Assembly (NCBI GenBank): GCA_902774045.1
Contig: CACYGW010000010.1
Location: 1 to 50,300, forward strand
Source: an uncultured Bacteroidia bacterium
Lineage (GTDB): Bacteria; Bacteroidota; Bacteroidia; Bacteroidales; UBA932
Reading direction: 5' to 3'
DNA length: 50,300 nt
Shown here: positions 35,466-43,489 of the stretch, piece after piece
Numbering within the stretch: position 1 is the first letter of the stretch
Layout: each line of letters starts with the position of its first letter
The notes under the pieces: generated by a model
Told to the model about the DNA's origin: nothing
What the model saw: only the letters and a program-made list of their open reading frames with translations
Databases searched by the model: none
Translations under genes and position numbers: made by a program

Positions 35466-36959
35466 TTACTTTTTAGTGAGGTTGTAAACATAAGGCAGGA
35501 TAGTAACACCGGTTTCGGTTACGACATCTTCATTCCAAACAGCGCCAAAGCCAAAGCCGCTCTCGGGAACAAGTGAGAAACGATCAGTGGTTCCGGTTCT
35601 GCTGGAGTAAGTGTGAATGTACCAGGAGTTGGCAGCACGTGTCTTGGAAGAGGAAGACCAGGTATAAGTATTCCTTAGATTTATGACAGTCTCGTCAACA
35701 TTAAAGTAATCCCATATGAAGGAGTATACGCAGTTTTCGTAAATTGTTCCGGATACTGCACCTCTGATGTTTGCAACTTCGCCATAAGGTTCTGCCTCAA
35801 GGAAATTGAAGTATGAAGCATCGGCAAAGCAGAAACGAGGATAAGCAGTCTGCTCCTTGGCGTTCTTTGTAGAAAGTCCAAGATCCTGAATTCTCAGGTA
35901 AGCTACTCCACTCCACTGATCGTATGTAAGATTAACCTGCCACTTTTCGTTAAGACCCTTAAGGATAAGTCCGTCTTCCGTCTCGTTAACTTCAAGAGTA
36001 AGGTCGATTGTCTTAAAGTCGGTATCGCCTTCCCAGGATTTCTCATAAGTAAGAGTATAATCACCGGCAAAATCCTCAAGACTCAGATAAGTGAGAGGTT
36101 TTGTGAAGCGTATATCCTCTCCATTGACAGGAACGATACTGGTCTCACCAACTTCAGTAAAGTCAACCTTGAAATCACGTACGGAAAGATCGTTGTAGTT
36201 AACGTTCTTATAGAAACGGATACGGTCTGGGAGATAAACGAAGGCCTTGGTATCAGTAACAGTTCCACCATCTTCTCCGGCATAAGAGAACTCTATGTAC
36301 CTTGCAGGATTGCTGGTTACTTTTCCAAGGTTACCGTCATCTACAAATTCTGCATTAAGCGCAGAACCGTTCCACCTAACACCAAAGAAGATATCCCTGT
36401 TGGAGCTTCTGTAAGCAATACATTCTTTAATGTATGACTCAGGATCCTGCTCAAGAGGATACATCTCTATGCGGCCTCTGAGACGCTTTCCTTCGCATAC
36501 AATCTTATCCTTAGATACTTCCATGAATACAAGGTCAACATCACCGCCACGGCCCTTATAAAGGTCTCCGGAAGCAGCAGGAGTTGCCCAATAATGATAA
36601 ATGGAGTTGAAGGTATCGAATGACAGGCAAGGACCGTTGTCATTATTAAGCCTGTAATATGATGTAGCTGTATCTTCGCCATTTCCGTCGCGCTCGCTGC
36701 GGAAAGTAACAGAAGTGCCGTCAAATTTAGCAGTATATATGAATCCGGCAGTAGGAGAACCGCTGTAAATGGGGAAAAGGTACATAACCCAACCATTCTC
36801 AGGGGCCTGAAGAATCTTATTTACATCATTAAGATACTCATTCATTCTCTCTGCAGGAGTTTTGTCAAAGACATCTTCCTGGTCTTTAAGACAGGACTGC
36901 ATAGAGAACAATACTGCCAGAGCTGCCGTTAAAAAAGCAATTTTTGTATAGATTTTCAT
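35466..36959 (-). CDS. DUF4302 family lipoprotein
   Basis: A 497-residue lipoprotein (MQSC, C23; then LKDQED, an acidic export-type signal). The N-terminal part matches DUF4302 (DVFDKTPAERMNEYLNDVNKIL ... GWVMYLFP), a family found almost only in Bacteroidetes SusCD-type loci next to zincin lipoproteins. No catalytic motif is visible; a role in surface binding of the substrate is inferred from context. Confidence 0.85.
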   Translation of the reverse strand: MKIYTKIAFLTAALAVLFSMQSCLKDQEDVFDKTPAERMNEYLNDVNKILQAPENGWVMYLFPIYSGSPTAGFIYTAKFDGTSVTFRSERDGNGEDTATSYYRLNNDNGPCLSFDTFNSIYHYWATPAASGDLYKGRGGDVDLVFMEVSKDKIVCEGKRLRGRIEMYPLEQDPESYIKECIAYRSSNRDIFFGVRWNGSALNAEFVDDGNLGKVTSNPARYIEFSYAGEDGGTVTDTKAFVYLPDRIRFYKNVNYNDLSVRDFKVDFTEVGETSIVPVNGEDIRFTKPLTYLSLEDFAGDYTLTYEKSWEGDTDFKTIDLTLEVNETEDGLILKGLNEKWQVNLTYDQWSGVAYLRIQDLGLSTKNAKEQTAYPRFCFADASYFNFLEAEPYGEVANIRGAVSGTIYENCVYSFIWDYFNVDETVINLRNTYTWSSSSKTRAANSWYIHTYSSRTGTTDRFSLVPESGFGFGAVWNEDVVTETGVTILPYVYNLTKK

Positions 36960-36971
36960 AGTGCAGTCTGT

Positions 36972-37889
36972 TTAATAGATTTCTACGCTGGTAAGGTCTA
37001 CCTGACCATCTACCACTTCCTTTTCCCTCCTTAAGATTGTAGAACGGAGTTTGTCAAGATCGATATCGAAAGTATCCATCATATATTCCCTTACAACCTT
37101 AAGTTTATTGTCTATAGCTGTACCGGCAACTGAGTTGATTCCACCAGCAGATTCAATATAACCATCCCAGGTCTCCTGAGTATTGGTTACATAGATAGAA
37201 AGCATCTCTGCAAAATCCTCTCTGTCAGAGTGACGGGCATACCTTGAAATAAAGCCATTCTCATAGCAGTTTTCACTTGTAGAACTCCAGTCGTCCACAA
37301 TGTAAAGGGTAGGAGTTATCTGGCTAAAGGTTACAGGGAAGTCCTTTGTCTGGTTAAGGATATGGGTGAACTCGTGGTGGATAGTCTTAAGATAGTAGTG
37401 GTTAAGACTGGATGCGCCACCGGCAAGATGCTCGTTAAGGTAGTTTACACCTGCGAGGAGAATCTTCTTTCCACCTTCTGCTGTACCAAGGATGAAAGTA
37501 CCGTTATTCTTGTACTCCCACTCACCAATAAGGAAGAAGTGCTTAGGGAAGAACTTACGGGTAAACTCTATTCCGGCAACCTCATCGTATGCATCGATAC
37601 AGGTGTATTTTACGATATGAGCAAGCTTGATTGACTGCTCGTAATCGGCAGGAACAGTGTAGTAGGAAAGAGAAGACTCGGTAACCTCATAACGATACTG
37701 GAAGTTGATGTTATAAGGATATACGAAGTTCTGGTCCAGCCAGTAATCAAACGGGGTCTTCTCATGCTGGTCTGCCACAATGATAGTAATGTTCTCATTG
37801 GGAGTATCCTCTTTCTGGCAGGATGTATTCAATGATACAACAGCTGCCAAAACAAGAAGTATATTAACAAATTTCTTCATAGCTATCAT
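36972..37889 (-). CDS. Import-associated zinc metallopeptidase lipoprotein (HExxH)
   Basis: A 305-residue lipoprotein (NTSC, C24, then QKED) with the zincin motif HHEFTH (H172, E173, H176) and a downstream REDFAE (about 223-228) likely to give the third zinc ligand. It fits the family described as substrate import-associated zinc metallohydrolase lipoproteins, found beside SusC/SusD pairs. It is expected to cut protein or peptide at the cell surface ahead of uptake. The ATG at 37889 is two bases after the susD stop; an in-frame ATG at 37880 (MKKFVN) is an equally good start. Confidence 0.85.
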   Translation of the reverse strand: MIAMKKFVNILLVLAAVVSLNTSCQKEDTPNENITIIVADQHEKTPFDYWLDQNFVYPYNINFQYRYEVTESSLSYYTVPADYEQSIKLAHIVKYTCIDAYDEVAGIEFTRKFFPKHFFLIGEWEYKNNGTFILGTAEGGKKILLAGVNYLNEHLAGGASSLNHYYLKTIHHEFTHILNQTKDFPVTFSQITPTLYIVDDWSSTSENCYENGFISRYARHSDREDFAEMLSIYVTNTQETWDGYIESAGGINSVAGTAIDNKLKVVREYMMDTFDIDLDKLRSTILRREKEVVDGQVDLTSVEIY

Positions 37890-37891
37890 CT

Positions 37892-39493
37892 TTATTTGTT
37901 GCGGGGATTAGCTTCCAAACCGGCAGTTCTAACCTTCACAGGAATCTGAATAGCCTGTCTAGGATCGCGGGCCTGCATAACATCAATAAAGTGGTCAGGG
38001 CTTCCGGCCATATTCATAACTCTGCGGTAAATGGTGATACCGTAACGTTTGATATCGAACCACCTGAGGCCGAATCCCATATTCTCAAGACGGCGGAGGT
38101 TAACAACAAGCTGGAGCATAGACTCCTTTATGCTGCCCTCTTCTCCTGTATCGAGTGTAGAATTGAATCTCTTCTTAACAGTACCGGAATTCCACTCTGC
38201 ATAACTTACAGTATCATAGAATCCCTTAATCTGCTCGGGAGTAAAGTTGTCTTCGCAGTTTGTAAAGTTATGGATGAAGATATTCAAATCTTCTGCTGCA
38301 CCCTCGTAGTCGCCAAGATAAATCTTAGCCTCTGCGCGGTTAAGCAAGCACTCGTCTGTAGTGAAAGCAGGGTAGATTGTCCTGGAATAACCTGTACCTG
38401 CAACAGCATTGGTGTACTGGAAAAGGTAAGGAACCCTGTAGAACATAACGCGGTCGAAAGAACCGGAGAAGGTATGAGGAGAATCCTTGCCGGAGTAAGG
38501 AGATGTACCGGAACCAAAGATCTGGGTAGCCTTCAAAGTCTCTGTTGTTGCAAGATAGTTTCCATGATTAAACTTAGTCTGGGTGGTGTAGTTAAGCCAG
38601 ATAGCATAATGAGTGGAATAAGCTGTCATAAGCAGCAGGTTTGCCGGCTCATTGGAAGAAACATACTGCGTAGCACGGAGGTTTGCAGTACTAGGCATTG
38701 TTCCAAATATGTCATAATCTCTGAGCACAGCCTCAGGATTAGCGCCAAGGCACTTGTTTGCACACTCTATAGCCTTTGCCCACTCCTCGTGATAGAGGTA
38801 GAAACGGGTTGCAAAAGCATAGGCAGCCTGACGGTTGAAGTGATACTTAGGAACAACAAGGTTGTCGTCACCGATAAGAGGAAGTCCCTTTTCGATATCG
38901 GCCTTGATCATATCGTAAGTCTCGGCAAGAGTTCCACGCTCATATTTAGGGTTGAACTCTTTCTCAGGCTCAGTTGCATAAGGAATACCAAGGTCTTTGT
39001 CTGCATACTGGCTGGTGTAAGCCATACAGAAGATATTGGCATTGATAAAATGAGCGTAAGCACGGCAGATTAGAGCCTCGCCCATTGCCTGACGGAGGGT
39101 TTCGTTATTTTCCCAGTCAAGATCATTCTCCATAGCCTCAATAGCATGGTTTGCACTGGAAGCAGCCTCGTAATTGGATCCCCAAATGTTTTCAGGGCTC
39201 TCGTTATTTGACTCTACGCCATCTTTCCACTCCCAAATCTCGTCACGGAAGCGGGTGGTTTTGGTATACTGGATACTGTAGTCATCCAGGTTATCGGAGC
39301 TCAAAGTAGCGACACAGATATAATCGTGTGTAGAATAAGCAGAAGCGACAAGCTTAACGGCTTTTTCTGCTGTATCAATCTCTGTACGATTATCAGGGTT
39401 GGTGTCAAGGAATTTATCACAGGCGGCTACAGCAAAAACGCTGGCACCGGCAAATATTCCAAGTAATATCTTATTGATTTTCATAAGCTTCAT
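37892..39493 (-). CDS. SusD/RagB family nutrient-binding lipoprotein
   Basis: A 533-residue surface lipoprotein (VAAC, C25, then DKFLDTNPDN, the usual SusD beginning). The TPR-rich SusD fold is shown by ALICRAYAHFINANIFCMAY, the central RQAAYAFATRFYLY helix and the C-terminal NRAEAKIYLGDYEGAAEDLN and RRLENMGFGLRWFDIKRYG. It forms the lid on the SusC channel and binds substrate. An in-frame ATG three codons in (MKIN) is an alternative start. It lies 5 bases downstream of susC. Confidence 0.94.
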   Translation of the reverse strand: MKLMKINKILLGIFAGASVFAVAACDKFLDTNPDNRTEIDTAEKAVKLVASAYSTHDYICVATLSSDNLDDYSIQYTKTTRFRDEIWEWKDGVESNNESPENIWGSNYEAASSANHAIEAMENDLDWENNETLRQAMGEALICRAYAHFINANIFCMAYTSQYADKDLGIPYATEPEKEFNPKYERGTLAETYDMIKADIEKGLPLIGDDNLVVPKYHFNRQAAYAFATRFYLYHEEWAKAIECANKCLGANPEAVLRDYDIFGTMPSTANLRATQYVSSNEPANLLLMTAYSTHYAIWLNYTTQTKFNHGNYLATTETLKATQIFGSGTSPYSGKDSPHTFSGSFDRVMFYRVPYLFQYTNAVAGTGYSRTIYPAFTTDECLLNRAEAKIYLGDYEGAAEDLNIFIHNFTNCEDNFTPEQIKGFYDTVSYAEWNSGTVKKRFNSTLDTGEEGSIKESMLQLVVNLRRLENMGFGLRWFDIKRYGITIYRRVMNMAGSPDHFIDVMQARDPRQAIQIPVKVRTAGLEANPRNK

Positions 39494-39498
39494 ATCTA

Positions 39499-42400
39499 TT
39501 AAAGTCCCACCTTAAGAGTGAAAGTGAACTGCTTTGCCATAGGCACAGCCACACCACCGGTATTGAAGAATTCAGGATCCTGACCATTTAGCTTCTTGTC
39601 TGCGTAAAGCAGGAAGAGGTTGGTAGCCTGAAGCTTAAGAGAGAGAGAATTAACGCTGAGCTTCTTGATAAGCTTGGAAGGGAACTCGTAGCTTAAGGAT
39701 ATCTCCTTAAGTCTTATGAAATCGCCCTTTGCAATACGCTCTGTAGAGTAGTTGTATGCATTGTAAGCATAGCTCAGGTTAGAATAACGGTTGTTCTGGA
39801 TACGGGAAGCAATAACCGGAACGGTGGTATAGTTCTCGTCACCGGGAACAACCCAACGGTTATTGAACTCCTTAGGCATAGCAACAAGGTCGTCGTAACG
39901 ATTCTTGAAAGCTGCGTCCAGACGTACTACGTTACCGAATGAACCGGTAATAAATACATTAAGTCTCAGGCCTTTATAAGTAAAGGTGTTACCGATTGAA
40001 CCTACGTCGGTGGGATCTGCGGTACCGGAATACTGTAAGAACTTAAGGGCTTCAGGGTCAGACTCCTGGAAGTAAATACCGGTAACAGAGATAGCACCGT
40101 TCTGATCGAGGAAGGTAGGAAGACCCTCGTCGTTAAGCCCCATGAAAGGAATGGAGAATATACTGTGGTTAGGATATCCCTCAAGTGCGAAACCGGTTCC
40201 CCTGATAAGGTCAATCATCCTTCTGTTGGAGAGGAGTTTGGTAACCTTGTTGTGGGAGTGGGAATAAATGAAGTTGGTGGTCCACTTGAAGTTCTTGGTC
40301 TTAATATTGTCTGTTGTGAGCGAGAGCTCATAACCATCGGACTTCATAGTTGCAATGTTACCATACTTGGTAACTTCACCACCTACACCCTGGGTGTTGG
40401 TAGGACCCACAAGGTCGAAGTTGTTACGTTTGTACCAGTCACCGGCGAAGTTGATTCTGTTGTCCAGGAAACCTACTTCCAGACCTACGTTGAACTCGTG
40501 CTTCTTTTCATAAGTAAGCTCCGGGTTAGCAAGGTCGTCAATGTAGAGGATAGTCTCCCTGTCTTCTGCAGAGTTCTTCCAACGAGTGGTTGCTGCGATA
40601 ACCGCCAGAGAGTTATCAAGAGGTCCTCTTTCTGCGGTAAGGGAATAAGAGAGTTTAAGAGCAGTGTGAGAAATAGCAGGTTTAAGGCCTTTCATAAATT
40701 TCTCGTCGCTGATATTCCATCTGCCGGAAACGTTCCAGGTAGGGAGCCATCTTGCACTGCGGCTCTTACCAAGCTGGTTGGAACCCTCGTAACGTACGGT
40801 ACCGGTTAAACTGTATTTGCTCTTGAAGCCATAGGTTGCAGTGGCAAAGAAGGCAGCGCGACGGTCGCGTGTGTTGGAAATACCATAATAGTTGGTACCT
40901 TCCTCTGCGAACTTCTTGAATGCGTGCCAGTCAAAGTTAACCTTCTCACCCATTCCGTACTGCATACCAAGACCGTTCGACCAAGCATAGTGACGGTCTG
41001 TAGCGTTGGTTTCCAAACCACCGTAAGCGCTAACTGCGTGATTGTCAAATTTAGCGTTATAGGTAGCGGAGAAACGCATATCCCAGCCGAACATCTTGTT
41101 GTCGTAGCGGTTAAAATAACCACCTTGAGGGAGGATAGAGATAGGCAGCGCATACGGATTATCCGGGTCTGTGTAAAGACGAGAGTTGGCATCACGGATG
41201 GCGGTTGTCTCCATAGCCCTGTAAGAGAGAGCCTGGTTGGAATTATCAAGAATGTAGTGCTCACGTGTTGTAGAAGAATATTTTACAGCACCGAGGGCAG
41301 AAATCTCAAGGTTTTTGATAGGAGTGTATTTGAGCTCACCCTGGAAACGAATGCTGGTTACGTCCAAATTAAGGTAGTTGTTCTCCAACTCGTGAACGAT
41401 GTTGAAGGGAGCATAGTTTCTGGTATAATACTCGTTAGGATCAAGGGCACGTGAAGTATTCAACGCATAGGAATACGGGTTTATATCGAAATCACGGTTA
41501 ACCTCGCCGCTCACCACGTTAGTTTTGGAAGAGATAGTACCAGGAGCGCGTTGCTTACGATAAGAAGCGTTGCTTATTATATTAATGGAAACCTTGTCGC
41601 TTAGACGATGGGTGGCATTGAGGTTCCCTGTAAAACGCTGAACGCGGCTCTGGAGTGTCCAACCCGGATCGTCCATAACAGAAAGGGATGCATAATAGTT
41701 ACCCTTGTCTGTACCACCGGACATACTTATGGAGTGGTTATGCTGAACAGAGTTCCTAAACAAACGCTTGAACCAGTTAGTGTTTCTATATTCAGCCTGA
41801 CGCAGATAGGCGGCCTTTGCCTCATCTGTATTTGCAAGACCAAACTGGCCGTTGGAAGCATTATATTCGGTTATCAACTGGAACATTTTTCCGTAGATAC
41901 CGCTGTCGGAATCATTGGCTGTTGATGCATAGTTAAGATAACCCTTCTGCTCCAACTCCTGGTAGATAGCCATCTGGTCCTGGGAGTTCATAATATTAAA
42001 GGTGCTGTATGTAGGCTTAAGACGTACTGTGTACTCACCGTTGTAGGTAATGCGGCTGTGGCCAGATTTACCCTTCTTGGTAGTAACCACAATCACACCT
42101 GCCATAGCACGTGCACCGTAAATAGAAGTTGCAGAACCATCCTTGAGGATATCGAAAGACTCGATATCGTCTGAGTTAAGTCCTGCGATGGCAGAGGAGA
42201 TAAGGGTATTGGCATCTCCTGAAGACAGGTCTTCGGCATCTACCTCTACAACATCCTCCATAATAACTCCATCCACAACCCACAACGGCTTTGAAGAACC
42301 GTAAATGGAAGTAGCACCACGGACGCGGATTTTAGGAGCTGTACCAAAGGTACCGGAAACGTTCTGTACAGACACACCGGCCACACGGCCTTCCAGCGAA

Positions 42401-42828
42401 CGGCTGATATCAGCCACACCACTGATCTTAGCCTCTTCTGCATCAATCTTTGCAGTTGATCCAGAGAACAAACGGCGGTCCATCTTGGTCATACCGGTTA
42501 CAACGGCAGACTCAAGAACCTCGTCATCTGGTTTTAGTGTTACTTGAACGTTGGCAGAAACAGCTACTCTCTCCTGTTTATATCCCATAAGGTTGATCAG
42601 CAAGAACTTTGCTGTTCCAGGGACCTTATCCAGAACAAAGTGGCCATCAAGATCTGTAACCGCACCAACATTCTGTACCCCTTCGACCGTAACATATGCT
42701 CCGATGGCGGGAAGCCCGTCAGCTTCAAACACAGTTCCTTTTACGGTCTTGGTTTGTGCGCTAGCCTGCCACCCGCCTCCGAAGAAAAGAGCAGCAAAGC
42801 TAATCAAGAATAGTACTTTGAATCTCAT
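39499..42828 (-). CDS. SusC/RagA family TonB-linked outer-membrane transporter
   Basis: A 1109-residue TonB-dependent transporter: signal peptide (about 1-24), carboxypeptidase-regulatory-like domain (about 28-105, KGTVFEADGLPAIGAYVTV), TonB-box region (ESAVVTGM), plug (about 115-245, with IRVRGATSIYGSSKPLWVVDGV and SIYGARAMAGVIVVTTKKG) and a 22-strand barrel ending FTFTLKVGL. It imports large substrates with its SusD lid, energised by TonB-ExbBD. It heads the five-gene minus-strand locus; a candidate promoter lies at 42919-42926. There is no adjacent anti-sigma or hybrid sensor gene. Confidence 0.96.
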   Translation of the reverse strand: MRFKVLFLISFAALFFGGGWQASAQTKTVKGTVFEADGLPAIGAYVTVEGVQNVGAVTDLDGHFVLDKVPGTAKFLLINLMGYKQERVAVSANVQVTLKPDDEVLESAVVTGMTKMDRRLFSGSTAKIDAEEAKISGVADISRSLEGRVAGVSVQNVSGTFGTAPKIRVRGATSIYGSSKPLWVVDGVIMEDVVEVDAEDLSSGDANTLISSAIAGLNSDDIESFDILKDGSATSIYGARAMAGVIVVTTKKGKSGHSRITYNGEYTVRLKPTYSTFNIMNSQDQMAIYQELEQKGYLNYASTANDSDSGIYGKMFQLITEYNASNGQFGLANTDEAKAAYLRQAEYRNTNWFKRLFRNSVQHNHSISMSGGTDKGNYYASLSVMDDPGWTLQSRVQRFTGNLNATHRLSDKVSINIISNASYRKQRAPGTISSKTNVVSGEVNRDFDINPYSYALNTSRALDPNEYYTRNYAPFNIVHELENNYLNLDVTSIRFQGELKYTPIKNLEISALGAVKYSSTTREHYILDNSNQALSYRAMETTAIRDANSRLYTDPDNPYALPISILPQGGYFNRYDNKMFGWDMRFSATYNAKFDNHAVSAYGGLETNATDRHYAWSNGLGMQYGMGEKVNFDWHAFKKFAEEGTNYYGISNTRDRRAAFFATATYGFKSKYSLTGTVRYEGSNQLGKSRSARWLPTWNVSGRWNISDEKFMKGLKPAISHTALKLSYSLTAERGPLDNSLAVIAATTRWKNSAEDRETILYIDDLANPELTYEKKHEFNVGLEVGFLDNRINFAGDWYKRNNFDLVGPTNTQGVGGEVTKYGNIATMKSDGYELSLTTDNIKTKNFKWTTNFIYSHSHNKVTKLLSNRRMIDLIRGTGFALEGYPNHSIFSIPFMGLNDEGLPTFLDQNGAISVTGIYFQESDPEALKFLQYSGTADPTDVGSIGNTFTYKGLRLNVFITGSFGNVVRLDAAFKNRYDDLVAMPKEFNNRWVVPGDENYTTVPVIASRIQNNRYSNLSYAYNAYNYSTERIAKGDFIRLKEISLSYEFPSKLIKKLSVNSLSLKLQATNLFLLYADKKLNGQDPEFFNTGGVAVPMAKQFTFTLKVGL

Positions 42829-42853
42829 AAATTAGTAATTTAGTAAATAAATG

Positions 42854-42870
42854 ATATGACTAACTCATAT
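42854..42870 (-). promoter_or_regulatory. Hairpin in the susC leader
   Basis: ATATGA / TCATAT, a perfect 6-bp stem with a 5-base loop, 26 bases before the susC ATG. A second small palindrome, CACGTAAGTG, lies at 42873-42882. Either could affect translation; it is not followed by a U-tract. Confidence 0.4.
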
Positions 42871-42918
42871 TTCACGTAAGTGTTCTTTTTCCATCATGTG
42901 GATTCCCCCATAACTAGG

Positions 42919-42926
42919 CAAAAATA
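42919..42926 (-). promoter_or_regulatory. Candidate -7 box of susC
   Basis: TATTTTTG on the minus strand fits TAnnTTTG and would give a leader of about 85 bases. No clear -33 TTTG, so it may need an activator. Another TATCTTTG on the same strand at 43030-43037 could serve as a second start. Confidence 0.4.
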
Positions 42927-43040
42927 GGTAAAATTATTTGAATTTTAAAACGATTTTATGATTTATTTAACGATTAAAAAGAGGAAAAATCATAAAAATA
43001 ATAATCGACCAGGAAAGGGTGTTGATAATCAAAGATATAG

Positions 43041-43075
43041 AAAAAAGAAAGAGCCGGACCATACGGTCCAAGCTC
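43041..43075 (-). terminator. Intrinsic terminator of the candidate small RNA
   Basis: On the minus strand GAGC..GGACC-GTAT-GGTCC.GGCTC forms a strong stem followed by TTTCTTTTTT. The terminator lies in the middle of a long non-coding gap with no gene ending at it, which implies an RNA. Confidence 0.85.
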
Positions 43076-43187
43076 CATCCTTACAGGTTTTTGACGCTCA
43101 CGCGCGAACTACCTGCGAAACCACATAATTAATAACACTAAAACTAATAACCAAAGAGTCACAAGGAATCACTACCCCTTTAACTCC
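43041..43187 (-). ncRNA. Candidate small non-coding RNA upstream of susC
   Basis: A complete transcription unit of about 147 bases with no gene in it: promoter at 43192-43222, expected start at G43187, and an intrinsic terminator at 43041-43075. The 5' end folds as GAGT-AAGG (43186-43183, 43080-43077 reads corrected: AAGG at 43180-43177) with CCTT (43166-43163) and ACTC (43159-43156); a second stem pairs CAGGT/ACCTG (43115-43111 with 43088-43084). The only start codon in good position encodes five residues. No known RNA family (SRP, tmRNA, RNase P) is recognised; 6S-like or a PUL-associated sRNA are possible. Alternatively it is an attenuated leader of the susC operon. Confidence 0.65.
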
Positions 43188-43191
43188 GAGG

Positions 43192-43222
43192 CAAAGATAG
43201 TTTAATTCTATTAAATTGCAAA
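43192..43222 (-). promoter_or_regulatory. Strong promoter of the candidate small RNA
   Basis: On the minus strand TTTG (43219-43222), 19 bases, TATCTTTG (43192-43199): a full match to the Bacteroidales promoter with the same spacing as the tRNA-Cys promoter on the other strand. Confidence 0.75.
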
Positions 43223-43322
43223 TAATAATGAAATATTTTTTACGTAAAACGTTTAAAGTTCTGATTTTAAGAATATTGACACTCTTACAGTTTGAAAGGA
43301 TGAAATAATTTAGAATTGATGT

Positions 43323-43353
43323 TTTGCATATTAATTTTAATTTGCTACCTTTG
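43323..43353 (+). promoter_or_regulatory. tRNA-Cys promoter
   Basis: TTTG (43323-43326), 19 bases, TACCTTTG (43346-43353), 10 bases before the tRNA: an exact match to the Bacteroidales -33/-7 consensus. Confidence 0.85.
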
Positions 43354-43363
43354 CAATCCTTTT

Positions 43364-43437
43364 GGTGCGATGGCCGAGCGGTTAGGCACAGGTCTGCAAA
43401 ACCTGCTACAGCGGTTCGATTCCGCTTCGCACCTCCA
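43364..43437 (+). tRNA. tRNA-Cys (GCA)
   Basis: A full cloverleaf: acceptor GGTGCGA/TCGCACC, anticodon stem CAGGT/ACCTG with loop CTGCAAA (anticodon GCA), T arm GCGGTTCGATTCCGC. Discriminator base T and an encoded CCA follow (43434-43437). It is a single tRNA gene with its own promoter and terminator. Confidence 0.97.
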
Positions 43438-43441
43438 GAAA

Positions 43442-43475
43442 ATAACGGTGGCACTGCAGAGTGTCACCGTTTTCT
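43442..43475. terminator. Terminator between tRNA-Cys and the RlmI-like gene
   Basis: AACGGTG (43444-43450) pairs with CACCGTT (43465-43471), with further CACT/AGTG pairing inside; T-tract to the right and A-rich to the left. It serves the tRNA and may also end the minus-strand unit. Confidence 0.8.
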
Positions 43476-43489
43476 ATTTTAACAGAATT

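Noticed and set aside
37991..39073. 360-codon open frame on the plus strand opposite susD
   Set aside because: It lies wholly antisense to a clear SusD gene, has no recognisable motif and is Cys/Ser-rich in the way typical of shadow frames.
33954..42828. Polysaccharide utilisation locus in the strict sense
   Set aside because: No glycoside hydrolase, lyase, sulfatase or hybrid sensor in the locus; the accessory enzyme is a zinc peptidase.
43098..43454. 118-codon minus-strand frame
   Set aside because: It runs through the tRNA-Cys gene and the candidate sRNA promoter; composition is not protein-like.
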